Counted from the stretch's first letter, positions 34,332 to 46,748 are shown. The stretch is DNA of 64,000 bases from Plotosus lineatus (GCA_024760905.1 CM045729.1:42762580-42826579); one strand, 5' to 3'. Notes: generated from the letters alone by a model not told the origin. Made by a program: numbers and translations.

Positions 34332-37300
34332 GTCAGGCATTCAAACAATATAGCCTGCCCAGCATAACTGGGTCTGCATCAGGATGGTATAGATACTGGG
34401 AAGGTTTGCTCGGGTGAGCACCTCTGTGTCTAGGATCTTGTCTTGCCACTTTATGCCAAGCAATTTTCTTAGGCAGGTGGTGTGGAAATGATTTAGCTTC
34501 TTGGCTTGACGTTGGTAGGCCGTCCAAGTCTCACAGCCATAGAGCAGGGTGGTGATCACTACCGCTTTGTAGACCTTGATCTTTGTTTTCTGTGCTGATG
34601 CCTCCTCTAGCCCACACATTCTTACTTTAGCAAGTCTGATGTTGACCTCATCATCAATGACAACTGTGCAGGAGAACTAAGATATTTAAACTTGTCCTCT
34701 GCTTTCAGTTTTTGTCCATTAACAAAGATATTGGGTCCAACGTAGGTTTCCCTGGGGCTGGTTGGTACATCACCTCAGTCTTCTCGGTGCTGATTGTCAA
34801 CCCGAAGTTGTTGTAGGCATCACAGAACATCTCAACACTGTGTTGCATACCCGCCTCAGAAGCAGCATTGATGGCACAGTCATCAGCAAATAGAAGGTTG
34901 TTGACGGTATCAATTGAAACCTTGGTTTTTGCTTGTAGCCTCCTGAGGTTAAAAAGTGAGCCATCAAACCTGTACCTGATGCCAATGCCCATGTCAGCAT
35001 CTCCAAAAGCATCCCTCAGTATTGCTGAAAACATGAGACTGAAGAGGATGGTGGCAAGCACACAGCCCTGTTTCACTCCATTGGAAACTGGGAATGGTTC
35101 TGACACTGCTCCACTGTCTTGTACAGGAGCCAGCATACCATCATGGAACTGTCATATGATGGCGATTAATTTTCTTGGGCATCCATATTTCGCCATGATT
35201 CTCCATAGACCCTCTCTACTTACAGTGTCAAAGGCCTTGGTCAGATCAACAAAGGTGGAATAAAGGTCGGTGTTCTGTTCCTGACATTTCTACAGACAAA
35301 TCTAAAGTGTACAAGACGGTGTTGAGGCCAACGATGTTGTTTGGGTTAGAAACAGTGGCCCTGGGGAAAAGACAGGAGGCAGAGCTGGAGGTAGCAGAGA
35401 TGAAAATGTTGAGGTTCTCTTTGGGAGTAACGAGGATGGATAGGATTAGGAATGAGCACATCAGAGGGACAGCACATGTAAGACGTTTTGGAGACAAAGT
35501 CAGAGAGGCTAGATTGAGATGGTTTGGACATGTCCAGAGGAGGGATAGTGAGTATATTGGTAATAGGATGCTGAGGCTGGAACTACCAGGCAAAAGGCCT
35601 AGAGGAAGACCAAAGAGACGATTCATGGATGTGGTGAAGGAGGACATGAAGGTCATTGGTGTAAGAGAAGAAGATGCAAAGGATAGGGTGAGATGGAGGC
35701 AGATGATTCGCTGTGGCGACCCCTGAAGGGAAAAGCCGAAAGGAAAAGAAGAAGTTCTGTTCCTGACACTTCTCTTGGAGCTGCCTGGCAGCAAACTCCA
35801 TGTCGATAGTTCCATGATCTTTTTGGAAACCACACTGACTCTCTGGAAGGAGGCCTTGCTCAAGATGGGCTATAAGCCGATTCAGCAACACTCTGGCCAG
35901 GACCTTTCCTGCAATGGACAGCAGGGATATTCCTTGATGATTGTCACAGGCCTGATGATTCCCTTTGTTCTTGTAAAGGTGTATAATGGAGGCATCCTTA
36001 AAGTCTTGTGGAAGTGTCTCATGCTGCCATATGACTAGGATTTGATGTTGATGGAGTCTTTGAACGAGTGCTCTGCCACCCTCCTTATTGACTTCAGCCG
36101 GAATTGAGTCTGGACCAGGTGCCTTGCCGATGGACAACAGACAGATTGCTTTCTGGATCTCCTCAGAAGTTGGTGAGGCATCCATTGTCTCATTGACTGG
36201 AACTTGTGGGAGACGATTGATAGCCTCATCAGTGATGGTCGAAGGACTGTTTAGTACACTCTCGAAATGTTCAGCCCATCTGTCAAGGATCTTGTCTTTG
36301 TTATTTATGAGAGTAGATCCATCTGCACTGAAAAGAGTTGGTGACCTAGAAGTGGTAGGACCATAGACTTCTTTGAGGCTGCTATAGAAGTTCTTCATGT
36401 CTCTCCTGTCTGCATATCCTTGAATCTCATTGGCTTTGTCACTGAGCCAGGAATCTCGCATCTGACACAGCTTTAGCTGGATGGTGCTGTGAATGTTCTT
36501 CAGTGCATCTTTCTTTGCTGTTGAGTGTAGGTCATCAAGGTGGGCTTTGTAGGCACGGCGCTTGTCTTCCAGAAACTGTGTGATCTCAGAACAGTTTTCA
36601 TAAAACCAGTCTTTGTGCCGTCTGCAGGTAGGCCCGAGGCACTCCATGGCTGTGTTGTAGACTATCTCACGAAGTGTACCCCATGCTGCTGCCACATCGT
36701 GGTTGTCCAGCACTATGGGTTCTAAGCATTCTTCCAGCATTGTAGCAAATGACTGCTTGATGGTGTTGATCTTCAGACTGTTGACATTCAGGCGTTTTGG
36801 TGCTTTCATGCCTTGTGGCAGTCTTTTTGGTTGGATTCATAGCCGGAGTTTTGAGACAATAAGGCGGTGATCTGTCCAACACTCTGCTCCGCACATGGCC
36901 TTTGTGTCACGGACATCACGTCTATCCCTCTTCCATATCATGACATAATTGATGAGATGCCAATGCTCAGAACAAGGATGCATCCATGATGTCTTGTTGC
37001 TTGTTGAGAGTTGGAAGGTCGTGTTTGTAATTAGCAGGTCATGTTCGACGCAGGTCTAGAGAAGTAGTAGATTACTGTTGCAGTGAGCTTATCTGCATTG
37101 GGAACTGTGATGAGGACTGCATTTAAGTCTTAATAAAATTTGTCCTTGATCTCACCTGGCTTTGTCATGGTGGGAGCATAAGCACTGAGAAGAGTAGCGA
37201 ACTTCTTTCCATGTGAAAGGAGTAGTCTCATTGTCATGAGCCGATTGTTCACTCCTTTAAGGGGTCAGGCCAGCTTGTTGACAAGTGAAGTTCTCACTGC

Positions 37301-37860
37301 AAAACCCACTCCAGCCTCTCGTCTCTCTTCAGGCTCTTGTCCACTCCAAAAGAAGGTATAGCCTATGCCTATTTCACAGAGTTGTCCCTTGCCTGCTAGC
37401 CTGGTCTCACTAAGGTCAGCAATATCAATGTTGTATCGGGCGAGTTCACTTGCTATGAGTGCAGTCCGTCTCTGGGGTCTTTCATTGTTGTTCCTGTCAA
37501 GAAGCATACGCACAGTCCAAGTGGCAATGATCAGACTGGTTTTTATTGCTTTTTTCCTTTTTTCTTGGCCGCATGCACAGGATCCCCCGCCAGCCGCGGT
37601 AAGCTATCTAGGGTAATGTGGAGCAGGCAATGTTTAGGGCACCTTTTCTAGCCCCTTCCTCAAGCATGGAGGTGAGCATGGAATTCCTAAAAAGGGCTGC
37701 TCAGACGCTCAGACGGCTACAGCTGCTCCTTTCCGTAGATAGCGACCCTATGGCCGGAGCCACCTGCGTGCAGGTTTGCAACTATGACTGTCAGTGCAGT
37801 GTATCCACACCTGTTGCTTCACTGCTTGCCTGTCACCACAGGACTTAGGGGATGAGGGTG
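34332..37860 (-). mobile_element. Third LINE family, long degenerate copy
   Basis: Minus-strand non-LTR element. The 5' UTR-like part is about 37860-37514. The endonuclease start (37513-37265) has 'RRTALIASELARYNIDIADL' and 'SETRLAGKGQL', after which frames change. A linker from 36809 contains 'WFYENCSEITQFLEDKRRAY' and 'WAEHFESVLN'. The reverse transcriptase has 'GKAPGPDSIPAEV', 'DNHQGISLLSIAGKVLARVL', 'CGFQKDHGTIDMEFAARQLQ', 'SNGVKQGCVLATILFSLMF' (about 35080) and catalytic 'FADDC' (about 34880). The C-terminal part ('LLYGCETWT', 'CLRKLLGIKWQDKI') reaches 34341. Several frameshifts and one nested LINE (35292-35753) interrupt it. I recognise the protein type from fish but cannot name the clade. 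Confidence 0.85.
35292..35753 (+). mobile_element. RTE-type LINE, short 3' copy nested in third LINE
   Basis: From 'aaagtgtacaagacggtg' (35304) to the (gaa)n tail at 35753 it is nearly identical to 6740-7197, and its frame is open to 35726. The target duplication at 35272-35291 and 35754-35773 is 20 bp with one mismatch ('ttctgttcctgacatttct' against 'ttctgttcctgacacttct'). The first 12 bp after the left duplication ('acagacaaatct') match neither LINE and look like filler added at integration. Confidence 0.93.
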
Positions 37861-38204
37861 GTGGATGATGGATGAAATTGCATGATGACTTTGTTTAAAG
37901 TGAATGAAGAGTTGCGTAGCATCGACCTCACTTTCTCGTTCAAAAACCATCAGTAACCAGTGGCAAGTCAAGGTCACGATGACTGGGGACAGGTCAGGAT
38001 GCAGGAGTTGCCGGAAGGTGACAACGTATCTCAGTCAACCGCCATAGGGGCTCCACTCCTGATTTTCTTTCAGGGTTTACTCCCTTAGCCTTTGTTACAA
38101 CAATAGACACCCACAAAGCAGTGGAACTGAGACAGGTTGCACTGGTTTACAGCTTTACCAGTGGCAAGTAGATTCATAAAAAATAGAATATCTAACTTGA
38201 CCTG
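37861..38204. other. Possible LINE 5' flank; no gene recognised
   Basis: No gene seen. It may include more 5' UTR of the third LINE. Confidence 0.3.

Positions 38205-38266
<62 letters not shown>
38205..38266. repeat. (CA)n(TA)n microsatellite
   Basis: About 50 bp of CA followed by a short TA run, directly beside the 3' tail of the next LINE. A similar CA/TA mix lies at the LINE's other end (40394-40425). Confidence 0.95.
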
Positions 38267-40394
38267 CTTCTTTTCTTTTCGGCTGCTCCCTTCAGGGGTC
38301 GCCACAGCAAATCATCCGCCTCCATCTCACCTTGTCCTCTGCATCTTCTTTTCTGACTCCAACGACCTTCATGTCTTCCTTCACCACATCCATAAATCTC
38401 TTCTTTGGTCTTCCTCGAGGCCTTCTGCCTGGTAGTTCCAACCTCAGCATCCTACTCACTATCCCTCCTCTGTACATGTCCAAACCATCTCAATCTAGCC
38501 TCTCGAACTTTATCTCCAAAACATCTTACATGGGCTGTCCCTCTGATATACTAATTTCTGATCCTATCCATCCTCGTTACTCCCAGAGAGAACCTCAACA
38601 TTTTCATCTCCGCTACCTCCAGCTCTGCCTCCTGCCTTTTCCTCAGTGCCACTGTTTCTAAGCCATACAACATTGCTGGCCTCAAGACCGTCTTGTACAC
38701 TTTTCCCTTCATTCTTGCTGACACTCTCCTATCACACATCACACCGGACACTTTTCTCCAACCATTCCAGCCTGCCTGCACACGCTTCTTCACCTCTTTT
38801 CCACACTCTCCATTGCTCTGGATTGTTGAGCCTGAGTACTTAAAATCCTCTACCTTCATTATCTCTGCTCCCTGTAACATCACCGTTTCTCCTGGGTCCT
38901 TCTCATTCACACACATGTATTCTGATTTTCTGAGGCTAACCTTCATTCCTCTCCTTTCCAGGGCATACCTCCACCTCTCTAGATTTTCCTGCACTTTTTC
39001 TCTGCTCTCACTACAGATCACAATGTCATCTGCAAACATCATAGTCCATGGAGATTTCTGTCTCACCTCGTCTGTCAGCCTGTCCATCACCATAGTAAAC
39101 AAGAAGGGGCTCAGAGCTGACCCTTGATGCAGTCCCACCTCCACCTTGAATTCGTCGGTCACACTCTCCTTCCAGAGGACACACGAAGTACTCTCCTATC
39201 TGTCTCCCTGATCACATTTGCTGTGGTTGCCCAGTCATTTGGAAGCACTTCCTGGCCATCCAAAGCCTGTTTCAACTCCCCTTTGAAGACAACACGACAC
39301 TCTTCCTTTTTCAACTTCCACCACTTTGTCTTCTGCTCTGCCTTTGCCTTCTTCACCTTCCTCACCATCAGCGTCATCCTGCATACGACCATCCTATGCT
39401 GTTTGGCAACACTTTCACCCACTACTACTTTGTAGTCACTGACTTCCTTCAAATTACATCGCCTACACAAGATGTAGTCTACCTCTGTGCTCCTACCTCC
39501 GCTTTTAAAAGTCACCCTATGCTCCTGTTTCTTCTGGAAGAAAGTATTTACCACAGCCATTTACATCCTTTTTGCTAAATCGATCAACATCTGTCCTTCT
39601 GCGTTCCTGTCCTGGATACCAAACCTGCCCATCACTTCCTCGTCCCCTCTGTTTCCTGCACCAACATGTCCATTGAAGTCTGCACCAATGACCACTCTTT
39701 CACCTCTGGGGATACTCTGCATCACTTCATCTAAGTCACTCCATAGTCTCTCCTTCTCTTTTAGCTCACATCCTGCCTGTGGGGCATAAGCACTAACAAC
39801 ATTGAGCATCACACCTTCAATTTCTAACTTGAGACTTATCACTCTGTCTGACACTCTTTTCATTTCTAGAACATTTCTGACAAACCCCTCCTTCAAAATG
39901 ACTCCTACTCCATTTCTCTTCCCATCCACACCATGATAAAACAGCTTAAACCCTGCTCCTAAGCTTTTAGCTTTGCTACCTTTCCACCTGGTCTCCTGAA
40001 CACATAGTATGTCCACCTTCCTCTTCTGCATCATGCCAGCCAGCTCACTACCTTTTCTTTGCATAGTTCCAACATTCAAAGTCCCTACTCTCAGTCCTAG
40101 ACTCATGCCTTTCCTCTTCTCTCTCTGCCTACGGACACGCCTCCCGCCTCTCCTTCTTCGATGTCATTGACCAACAGTAGTCCAATTTCCATCAGCACCC
40201 TGTTGATTAACAGCACTGATGGCGGTCGTTGTTAACCCGGGCCTCGACCGATCTGGTATGGGGGTAATACTTCTGATTTGCATTTTACGTCGGATGCCCT
40301 TCCTGACACAACCCTCTGCATTTCTCCGGGCTTGGGACCGGCATAAGGGGGAGAGACACTGGTTCGTCTCCCCCCCGCCTCATGGCTGCATTAC
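38267..40394 (-). mobile_element. RTE-type LINE copy, both ends, 1-kb internal deletion
   Basis: Minus strand from the 5' UTR (about 40394, 'aatgcagccatgagg') to the 3' tail (38267). The endonuclease frame (40106-39561: 'LRVGTLNVGTM', 'CVQETRWKGSKAKSLG', 'GADFNGHVGAGN') ends at a TAA that replaces a Glu codon and resumes at once. At about 39165 the linker ('LRVSSGRRV') jumps to 'DEFKVEVGLHQGS' in the reverse transcriptase with a frame change, losing about 1 kb that includes the first RT blocks. 'FADD' is present near 39035. The frame is cut again near 38551 and 9 nt are missing near 38457. Inactive. Confidence 0.92.
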
Positions 40395-40425
40395 ACACAC
40401 ATATATACACACACATATATACAGT

Positions 40426-41012
40426 ATAAGGGAGAGAGATCTAGTCGTCTAATAGACTAAAAGGTTTGATAAATATACTGTTGCATTTTGTACAGAGTTT
40501 TTTGTTAAGTTCATGAGATTAGAATGTGACATGTTATCTTTTGGTTTTTTTAAGTTTCGACTTGTTACGTTGAAGCAACAGGCATTTTTATTTTTATTCT
40601 TTCTTTCTTTATTTGTCCTTGAGCTTCCCTTAACTGTTCCATATATACACACACAGATATATATATATATATCGGGTATGCTGTTGACAATATCTCCAGA
40701 AAGACCATTTTTAAAAAAACAGACCTACTTTCTTTCAATGGCAAAAGAAAATTAACATTAACCTTGGTCAAAAAAAAAAGAAAAGAAAGAAAGGGAACTA
40801 TATAATTTTAAAGGGTGGAAAGTAGAAATGGGAGATGATTTCACCACAGCCTACCCAACATCTATTCATGTGAATCTTTTCCTGGAATGCCTCGTATAGA
40901 ATAGAAAACTAATCCTACACTGAGGAGGGTCTAACATTCTAGACTAAGTGCATCAGCATGTGACTAGAGGAGTGACACTGTGCTTATGAGTCTTAACTTT
41001 GTTCCATATAAA

Positions 41013-41053
<41 letters not shown>

Positions 41054-41794
41054 CATGTATGTGCTTAAGAGAATCATTCATTTAATAAACTATTTCTTTG
41101 TAATAATAAAAGCAGCAGTGTGAAAACAACACACACCTGCTGATGTCAAATGAGTGCGTGGGGAAGAGAACACAGTTAAGTGTAAGAAAGTAACTTTAAG
41201 AAATTCCTGTTGTGACTGCACATGCTGTGAAAGGTTTACAAGGGGAAAAAACCAAAAGAATATTTTAGGTGAAATTCAGTACAGTTCAAAAATACAAAAC
41301 TGTTATTCAGGATAACAACACATCCAGAAGGAATAAAGTTGACCATGGAACAAGTCATATTTGTGGAAAGATCTAAGTTTGGTATTATTCAGGGAGAATC
41401 GTTACATGTTCCATGCAGATCCCGCCCTCCCTCACTCACTTGCCAAACTATTCAATCCTACTGGGGTTGCAGGGAGACTGGAGCTTACCTCAGTCAATGC
41501 CAGGTGAAGTCAGGGTACACCGTGAGCAGATCCTGATTTACTATGACCACTTCACTACTTTTGTAGAAGCTCTTCATGGATTTTAATTTCAAGTTCTCCA
41601 GATTTGTTTAATTAAAACGAAAAATTTTGCAGGCCATTGGCTTCAGTAAATTTTGCCGATAATAGAAAACAACTTCTTGTTTGAAAAACAATCTGGTTCT
41701 GATGGATATAAGGCTTTCTTTGCTGTAGTCATTTCCACTGGCTTCTCATACAAAAGTAAAATTTCTTTATACACTCGTTTAACCATCTCACTTA
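40426..41794. other. Mostly unrecognised; (GT)n and a SINE-B tail fragment
   Basis: It contains a (GT)n repeat at about 41015-41051 and a weak SINE-B tail at about 41430-41530 ('tactggggttgcagggagac', 'gtcagggtacaccgtg'). No gene seen. Confidence 0.45.
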
Positions 41795-43136
41795 CAGGTC
41801 CTTCTCAAAAAATTAGCATATTGTGATAAAGTTTATTCTTTTCTGTAATGTACTGATAAAAATCTAACTTTCATGTATTTTAGATTCATTGCACACCAAC
41901 TGAAATATTTCAGATCTTTTATTATTTTAACACTGATGATTTTGGCATACAGCTCATGAAAACCCAAAATTCCTATCTCAAAAAATTAGCATATCATGTT
42001 CAGGTACTCTAAACGAGCTATTAACCTAATCATCTGAATCAACCAATTAACTCTAAACACCTGCAAAAGATTCCTGAGGCTTTTAAAAACTCCCAGCCTG
42101 GTTCATTACTCAAAACTGCAATCATGGCTAAGACTGCCGACTTGACTGCTGTCCATTATTGGACAGCCATCATTGACACCCTCAAGCAAGAGGGTAAGAC
42201 ACAGAAAGAAATCTCTGAGCGAATAGGCTGTTCCCAGAGTGCTGTATCAAGGCACCTCAGTGGGACGTCTGTGGGAAGGAAAAAGTGAAAGAAAGGCCGA
42301 TTCCAGACCTTGGGGGACCTGTGGAAGCAGTGGACTGAAGTAGAAACATACAGATCCACCGTGCACAGGCGTGTGCAGGAAATGCGCTACAGGTGCCGCA
42401 TTCTCCAGGTCAAGCCACTTTTGAACCAGAAACAGCGGCAGAAGCGCCTGACCTGGGCTACAGAGAAGCAGCACTGGACTGTTGCTCAGTGGACCAAAGT
42501 ACTTTTTTCAGATGAAAGCAAATTTTGCATGTCATTCGGAAATCAAGGTGCCAGAGTCTGGAGGAAGACTGGGGAGAAGGAATTGCCAAAATGGCTGAAA
42601 TCCAGTGTCAGGTACCCACAGTCAGTGATGGTCTGGTGTGCCATGTCAGCTGCTGGTGTTGGTCCACTGTGTTTTATCAAGGGCAGGGTCAGTGCTGCTA
42701 GCTATCAAGAGATTTTGGAGCACTTCATGCTTCCATCTGCTGAAAAGCTTTATGGAGATGAAGATTTCATTTTTCAGCACGACCTGGCACCTGCTCACAG
42801 TGCCAAAACCACTGGTAAATGGTTTACTGACCATGGTATTATTGTGCTCAATTGGCCTGCCAACTCTCCTGACCTGAACCCCATAGATAATCTGTGAGAT
42901 ATTGTGAAGAGAAAGTTGAGAGACACCAGACCCAACACTATGGATGAGCTTAAGGCCACTATCGAAGCATCCTGGGCCTCCATAACACCTCTGCAGTGCC
43001 ACAGGCTGATTGCCTCCATGCCACGCCGCATTGAAGCAGTCATTTTTGCAAAAGGATTCCCGACCAAGTATTGAGTGCATAACTGAACATAATTATTTGA
43101 AGGTTGACTTTTTTGTATTAAAAGCACTTTTTTTAA
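41795..43136 (+). mobile_element. Tc1-type IR/DR transposon, 3' terminus lost
   Basis: The 5' terminus lies beside TA (41793-41794) and has an outer and an inner direct repeat ('ctcaaaaaattagcatat' at about 41804 and 41977), the IR/DR layout. A disabled transposase (42124-43074) follows, then about 60 bp of 3' sequence ('gcactttttttaaa'). The right terminal repeat is replaced by a SINE-A fragment starting in its C-run at about 43137. Confidence 0.92.
42124..43074 (+). pseudogene. Tc1 transposase with two in-frame stops
   Basis: From ATG 42124 to TGA 43072 the frame is kept for 317 codons, somewhat shorter than the usual 340 or so. The N-terminal paired-type helix-turn-helix ('KQEGKTQKEISERIGCSQSA') is intact, but TGA at 42286-42288 cuts it at codon 55, and roughly 20 residues of the usual linker are missing. 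The catalytic part has 'VLFSDESKF' (first Asp) and 'FQHDLAPAHSAK' (second Asp). Thirty-four residues later 'NPIDNL' carries Asp where the family has the catalytic Glu ('NPIENLW'), and the next Trp codon is TGA (42895-42897). The C-terminus 'GFPTKY' is intact. It is therefore dead through nonsense and active-site change. It would otherwise cut and paste the element into TA sites. Confidence 0.93.
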
Positions 43137-43415
43137 ACCCCCCCCCCCCCCCCCGTTGGCAGTTAACTGGGTTATCAAAGGCTGGCTATATCTTTCATTA
43201 TCTATGGTGAAATTCATCTAAAAGAACCATTGCTGACTTTTAAAAAGAGTTGGCTGCATAGCTGTCAGCGTGGTTCTACCCCTTGCTAAAGGGTTGTGTC
43301 AGGAAGGGCATCCGATATAAAAACCTATGCCAAATCATACATGCGAATCAGATTATTCACTGTGGCGACCCCTGAAAAAGGGAAAAAGCTGAAAGGAAAA
43401 GAAGAGGAAAAATGA
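43137..43415 (+). mobile_element. SINE-A, 5'-truncated, type 1 tail
   Basis: It begins in an expanded C-run (about 43137-43154) that corresponds to the 'ccccccagtgcag' stretch of the SINE body. Body and LINE-like tail ('caggaagggcatccgat', 'cactgtggcgacccctg') are complete. It joins directly to the Tc1 remnant. Confidence 0.85.
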
Positions 43416-43702
43416 TAAATATTAGTACAGCTATTTGAAAATAGGTTTTCTACAGCATGTACAGCAGCACTGACCGCAGACTGTAGGTGTTTACCTACTT
43501 TGCCATGTGTGATTGATATGTTTGTGCTAAATGTAAGTACTGTACAATATATTGTAATTGTGTGTTTGTACTGTCCTACTGCATATCGTCATACCACAAC
43601 AAAGGACTGGTATAGAAAACAGCTTGTCAATGACAGCAGATTAAAAGGGCACATGGGTTTGCACTAATGCTTTGTAAATATCAGAGGTCATTCATGATAG
43701 AA

Positions 43703-43976
43703 AGACTGGGCAGTGGTGGTCTAGTGGTTTAGGGTGCAGGATCGCTGATCCTCAGGTTGGAGGTTCGAGTCCCCACAAGGTTGTCACTGGTCCCCCAGTG
43801 CAGCTAACCGGGTTATCAAAGGCAGGCCATGTTTCTCACTGCCTGTGGTGAGAGGCATGTAAAAGAACCATTTCTGAATTTCGTAAAGAGTAGGCAAAGC
43901 CGTCAGCATCGACTACGAATCAGATGATTTGCTGTGGTGACCCCTGAGAAAGGGATAAGCTGAAAGGATGAAAGAA
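43703..43976 (+). mobile_element. SINE-A, type 1 tail with short internal loss
   Basis: Complete head and body. The tail jumps from 'gccgtcagcatcgactac' to 'gaatcagatgatttgctgtg', lacking the 'caggaagggcatcc' block. Exact 13-bp target duplication 'attcatgatagaa' at 43690-43702 and 43977-43989. Confidence 0.9.
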
Positions 43977-43989
43977 ATTCATGATAGAA

Positions 43990-45192
43990 GGAACAATAAT
44001 GTGTTTGTTGGGATACATAAAAACAGCAGAATGGTAATATTTTCATGTATCTGCCATTTGAAGACATCTTACAACATCAGTTTAGAAACTTTGAGAATTT
44101 TTTTAATCTTTACAAGCTGTGATTATTTTCCCTGTAATTTCTTATCTATGTCACAAAAAAGACAGGTCATTCTTTCAACATTATTATTGGTAAAATGAGG
44201 GTGAATTTAAAGGTTGTACTCGGGGTCTGTGGTGATATTTCAGCAAACATATACTGTATGGCCTAAGACCGAAACGTAATGTTGTTGACATGGAAATGTT
44301 TCTATGAGAGGTTTCTGAACAGTCTCCAGAGCCAACATTTTAAAACAAATCTAGACTAGGACTAGGAACTGTGATTTTATGATTATTAACATGGGGAAAG
44401 TATAAAGAAAAACTAGCTTCTGCTTTTGTTCATAAAACCATTAGCTGTATTTTGACATATTGTGAAAAAGAGATGGGGTGTTTTTTTTAGCTAGTAAGTG
44501 TTAACTTGTAAGAACTCATCTGCTAGATTCCTCTTGGGCAAAAGTGGAGAACTTTAGTCATATGAAGTTTGATTCTTAAATAAATTAGCATATAAAAATA
44601 TAAAATATATATCCTTCATTTTGTTCAGAACTTGTCATGTTACATGTTAACTCCTCTAGATGGAGCATTTGTCCCAATTATAGGTTGATCTACGTCAAAC
44701 AGCTGACTCACTTTTAGTAAGTTCAAAGATAGCGGTAGGGTCAAACAGGGTGGATATTTTGGGCAGCTGTGTTTGAAATAAATAGATGATTTGCCTAAAT
44801 GCCTACAACAAGATGCCTAAAACAAGATTCTGGGTGATATTTTGCCATCCCTGTAATTTGTGTGAATTGTGTATATATTCAGATGCCAAATACTGGCTCT
44901 GCATAAACAGTGATACTTCATTTGCACAGGCTGGATGACTAAATGGATTAGCCTGTTATTTGAAATGGCTCTTGTGTGTGTATGTGGCTGAAAGGATCAA
45001 GAATAGCAACATCTGATGTTACTTGAGACACTTTTCTTCACAACAAAAAATGAGTAAATACTGGAGGACTCGTTTACTCTCTGAGGACTCGTTTATCCTA
45101 AAAAGAATGTTAAGACTTTTATATTTATATCTATTATACATACAGTATTGTGAAAAAATTGTAGGCACACGCTCTAGAGAAAAGATATCTTA
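43990..45192. other. No gene recognised
   Basis: AT-rich sequence, no repeat or gene recognised. Confidence 0.4.
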
Positions 45193-46007
45193 CCCTATTT
45201 GACGTGATAAGCGCCCAGGGCGCTTAAAAAATTGGAGTGGGTGGGCGCTTATTAAAATGCTTTCCAGCGGAGTGGAACGGTAAGTGCTTATTACCATACA
45301 AGTGTCAAACATGAATAAATAACAAAACAACAAAATAGTTTTACTGGTATTTGTGCTATTCATTTTGTGAACATTTCTTACATGAAAGTTGAAAATAAAC
45401 AATAAAAAGACCTTTTAATTTTCCCTCCCAGTTCTGTTCCTTTAAATATTTCCCCAATGTAAAATCGAGCTATAATTAACATGTATGTCAACTTCAGCAC
45501 ATGGCACACCAATCAACACAGAGGCCAACTTTAGCACATGGCAAGTTGAAAAGCACATTGCTAGGAACATTTTTAAATGTATGAAGATCGTGAGCAGGAA
45601 AATCTGGTGAAAAATACTCGCCATCACTTTCTGATAGGTCCATATCTGGCTCATCGCTCCATTCATTCAGAGTATCCCATAGTTTTTCTGTAGCAGTTTC
45701 TAATGGTTCATGTTGTTGGATATTTACCAAGAGAACAGCAAATTTTTTTCTTGTTTTTTAAACCATGGCGGAAAAATCAAATGTGTTGTTACTGATGAAC
45801 ATTATAGACATTCCCCAGTGGCAGGGGGTCTTTAAATACTGTGTAAATTTACTTTTACAGGCAGTGAATGCCTCATTTTACCGTTACAGAGAATGATCGA
45901 ATAAAATTGGTAAGTTTGACCTACAATTTTGCTCCCAGTACACATGGGCAGTTATTAGAAAAAAACAAACAAAAACAGGTAGCGGGGGCTTATTAGGTCA
46001 AATACGG
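45193..46007. mobile_element. DNA transposon with TA duplication, class unassigned
   Basis: TA flanks both ends (45191-45192, 46008-46009). The left tip 'ccctatttgacgtgataagc' pairs with the right tip, whose complement is 'ccgtatttgacctaataagc' (3 mismatches in 20). The interior has short minus-strand frames (45730-45442) with an acidic stretch ('WSDEPDMDLSESDGEYFS'), possibly an old transposase piece. TA duplication fits the Tc1/mariner/pogo group. The exact family is unknown to me. Confidence 0.6.
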
Positions 46008-46009
46008 TA

Positions 46010-46343
46010 TGTTCACAAAATATTTTTTTCATTACATATTTCTATATTAACAATAAATTCTAGAAAGCATGTTAAACAGCAATAAATGAAACAAAGTCAT
46101 TATTTGCTGTGATGTCCCTTTGCCTTCAAAAATAGCCACCGGTCCTGCAGATTTTGAGTGTCACACTTGATTCTTTCTTTGTATGCAGAACCCAGCAACC
46201 CAAATAGTTTATTATTTATTTATTTATTTAGCTTGAAAAGTGGTCTGTTGTGTAATATGCTGTCTTATTGACGTTCAAAATTATTTTCTGTTGCTTTTAA
46301 TTTTGTCCTGGAAAATAAATGTTTGGACATTTAAATCCAAATT
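46010..46343. other. No gene recognised
   Basis: AT-rich, with a (TTTA)n run at about 46210-46230. Confidence 0.35.
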
Positions 46344-46364
46344 TTGCTTTTGTATTGATTACCT

Positions 46365-46713
46365 GTCTGTCTTCCTTTCGGCTTGTTTCCCTTTTACTCG
46401 GGAGTCACCACAGCAAATCATCTGATTCGCACGTTTGATTTGGCAGAGGTTTTTACGTCGGATGCCCTTCCTGTCACAACCCTTTTAGCAAGGGATAGAA
46501 ACACACTGACGACTTTGCAGCCTACTCTTTATGAAAGTCAGCAATGGTTCTTTTACATGCCTCTCACCATAGACAGTGAGAGACATGGCCCGCCTTTGAT
46601 AACCCAGTTAGCCGCACTGGGGGGGCAGTGACAACCTTGTGGAGAGTGGGACTCGAACCCCCAACCTTTGGATCAGCGATCCAGCGCCCTATACCACTAG
46701 ACCACCACTGCCC
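46365..46713 (-). mobile_element. SINE-A, full length, type 1 tail
   Basis: A complete minus-strand copy: head 'gggcagtggtggtctagtgg', body, then a LINE-like tail ending in (gaca)n. An exact 21-bp target duplication lies at 46344-46364 and 46714-46734 (it contains 'cttttgtattgattacct'). One of the youngest-looking SINEs here. Confidence 0.95.
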
Positions 46714-46748
46714 TTGCTTTTGTATTGATTACCTATAAATCATAAAAT

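Noticed and set aside
44255..44290. 'ccgaaacg' as part of a hammerhead
   Set aside because: There is no CUGANGA upstream and no pairing stems.
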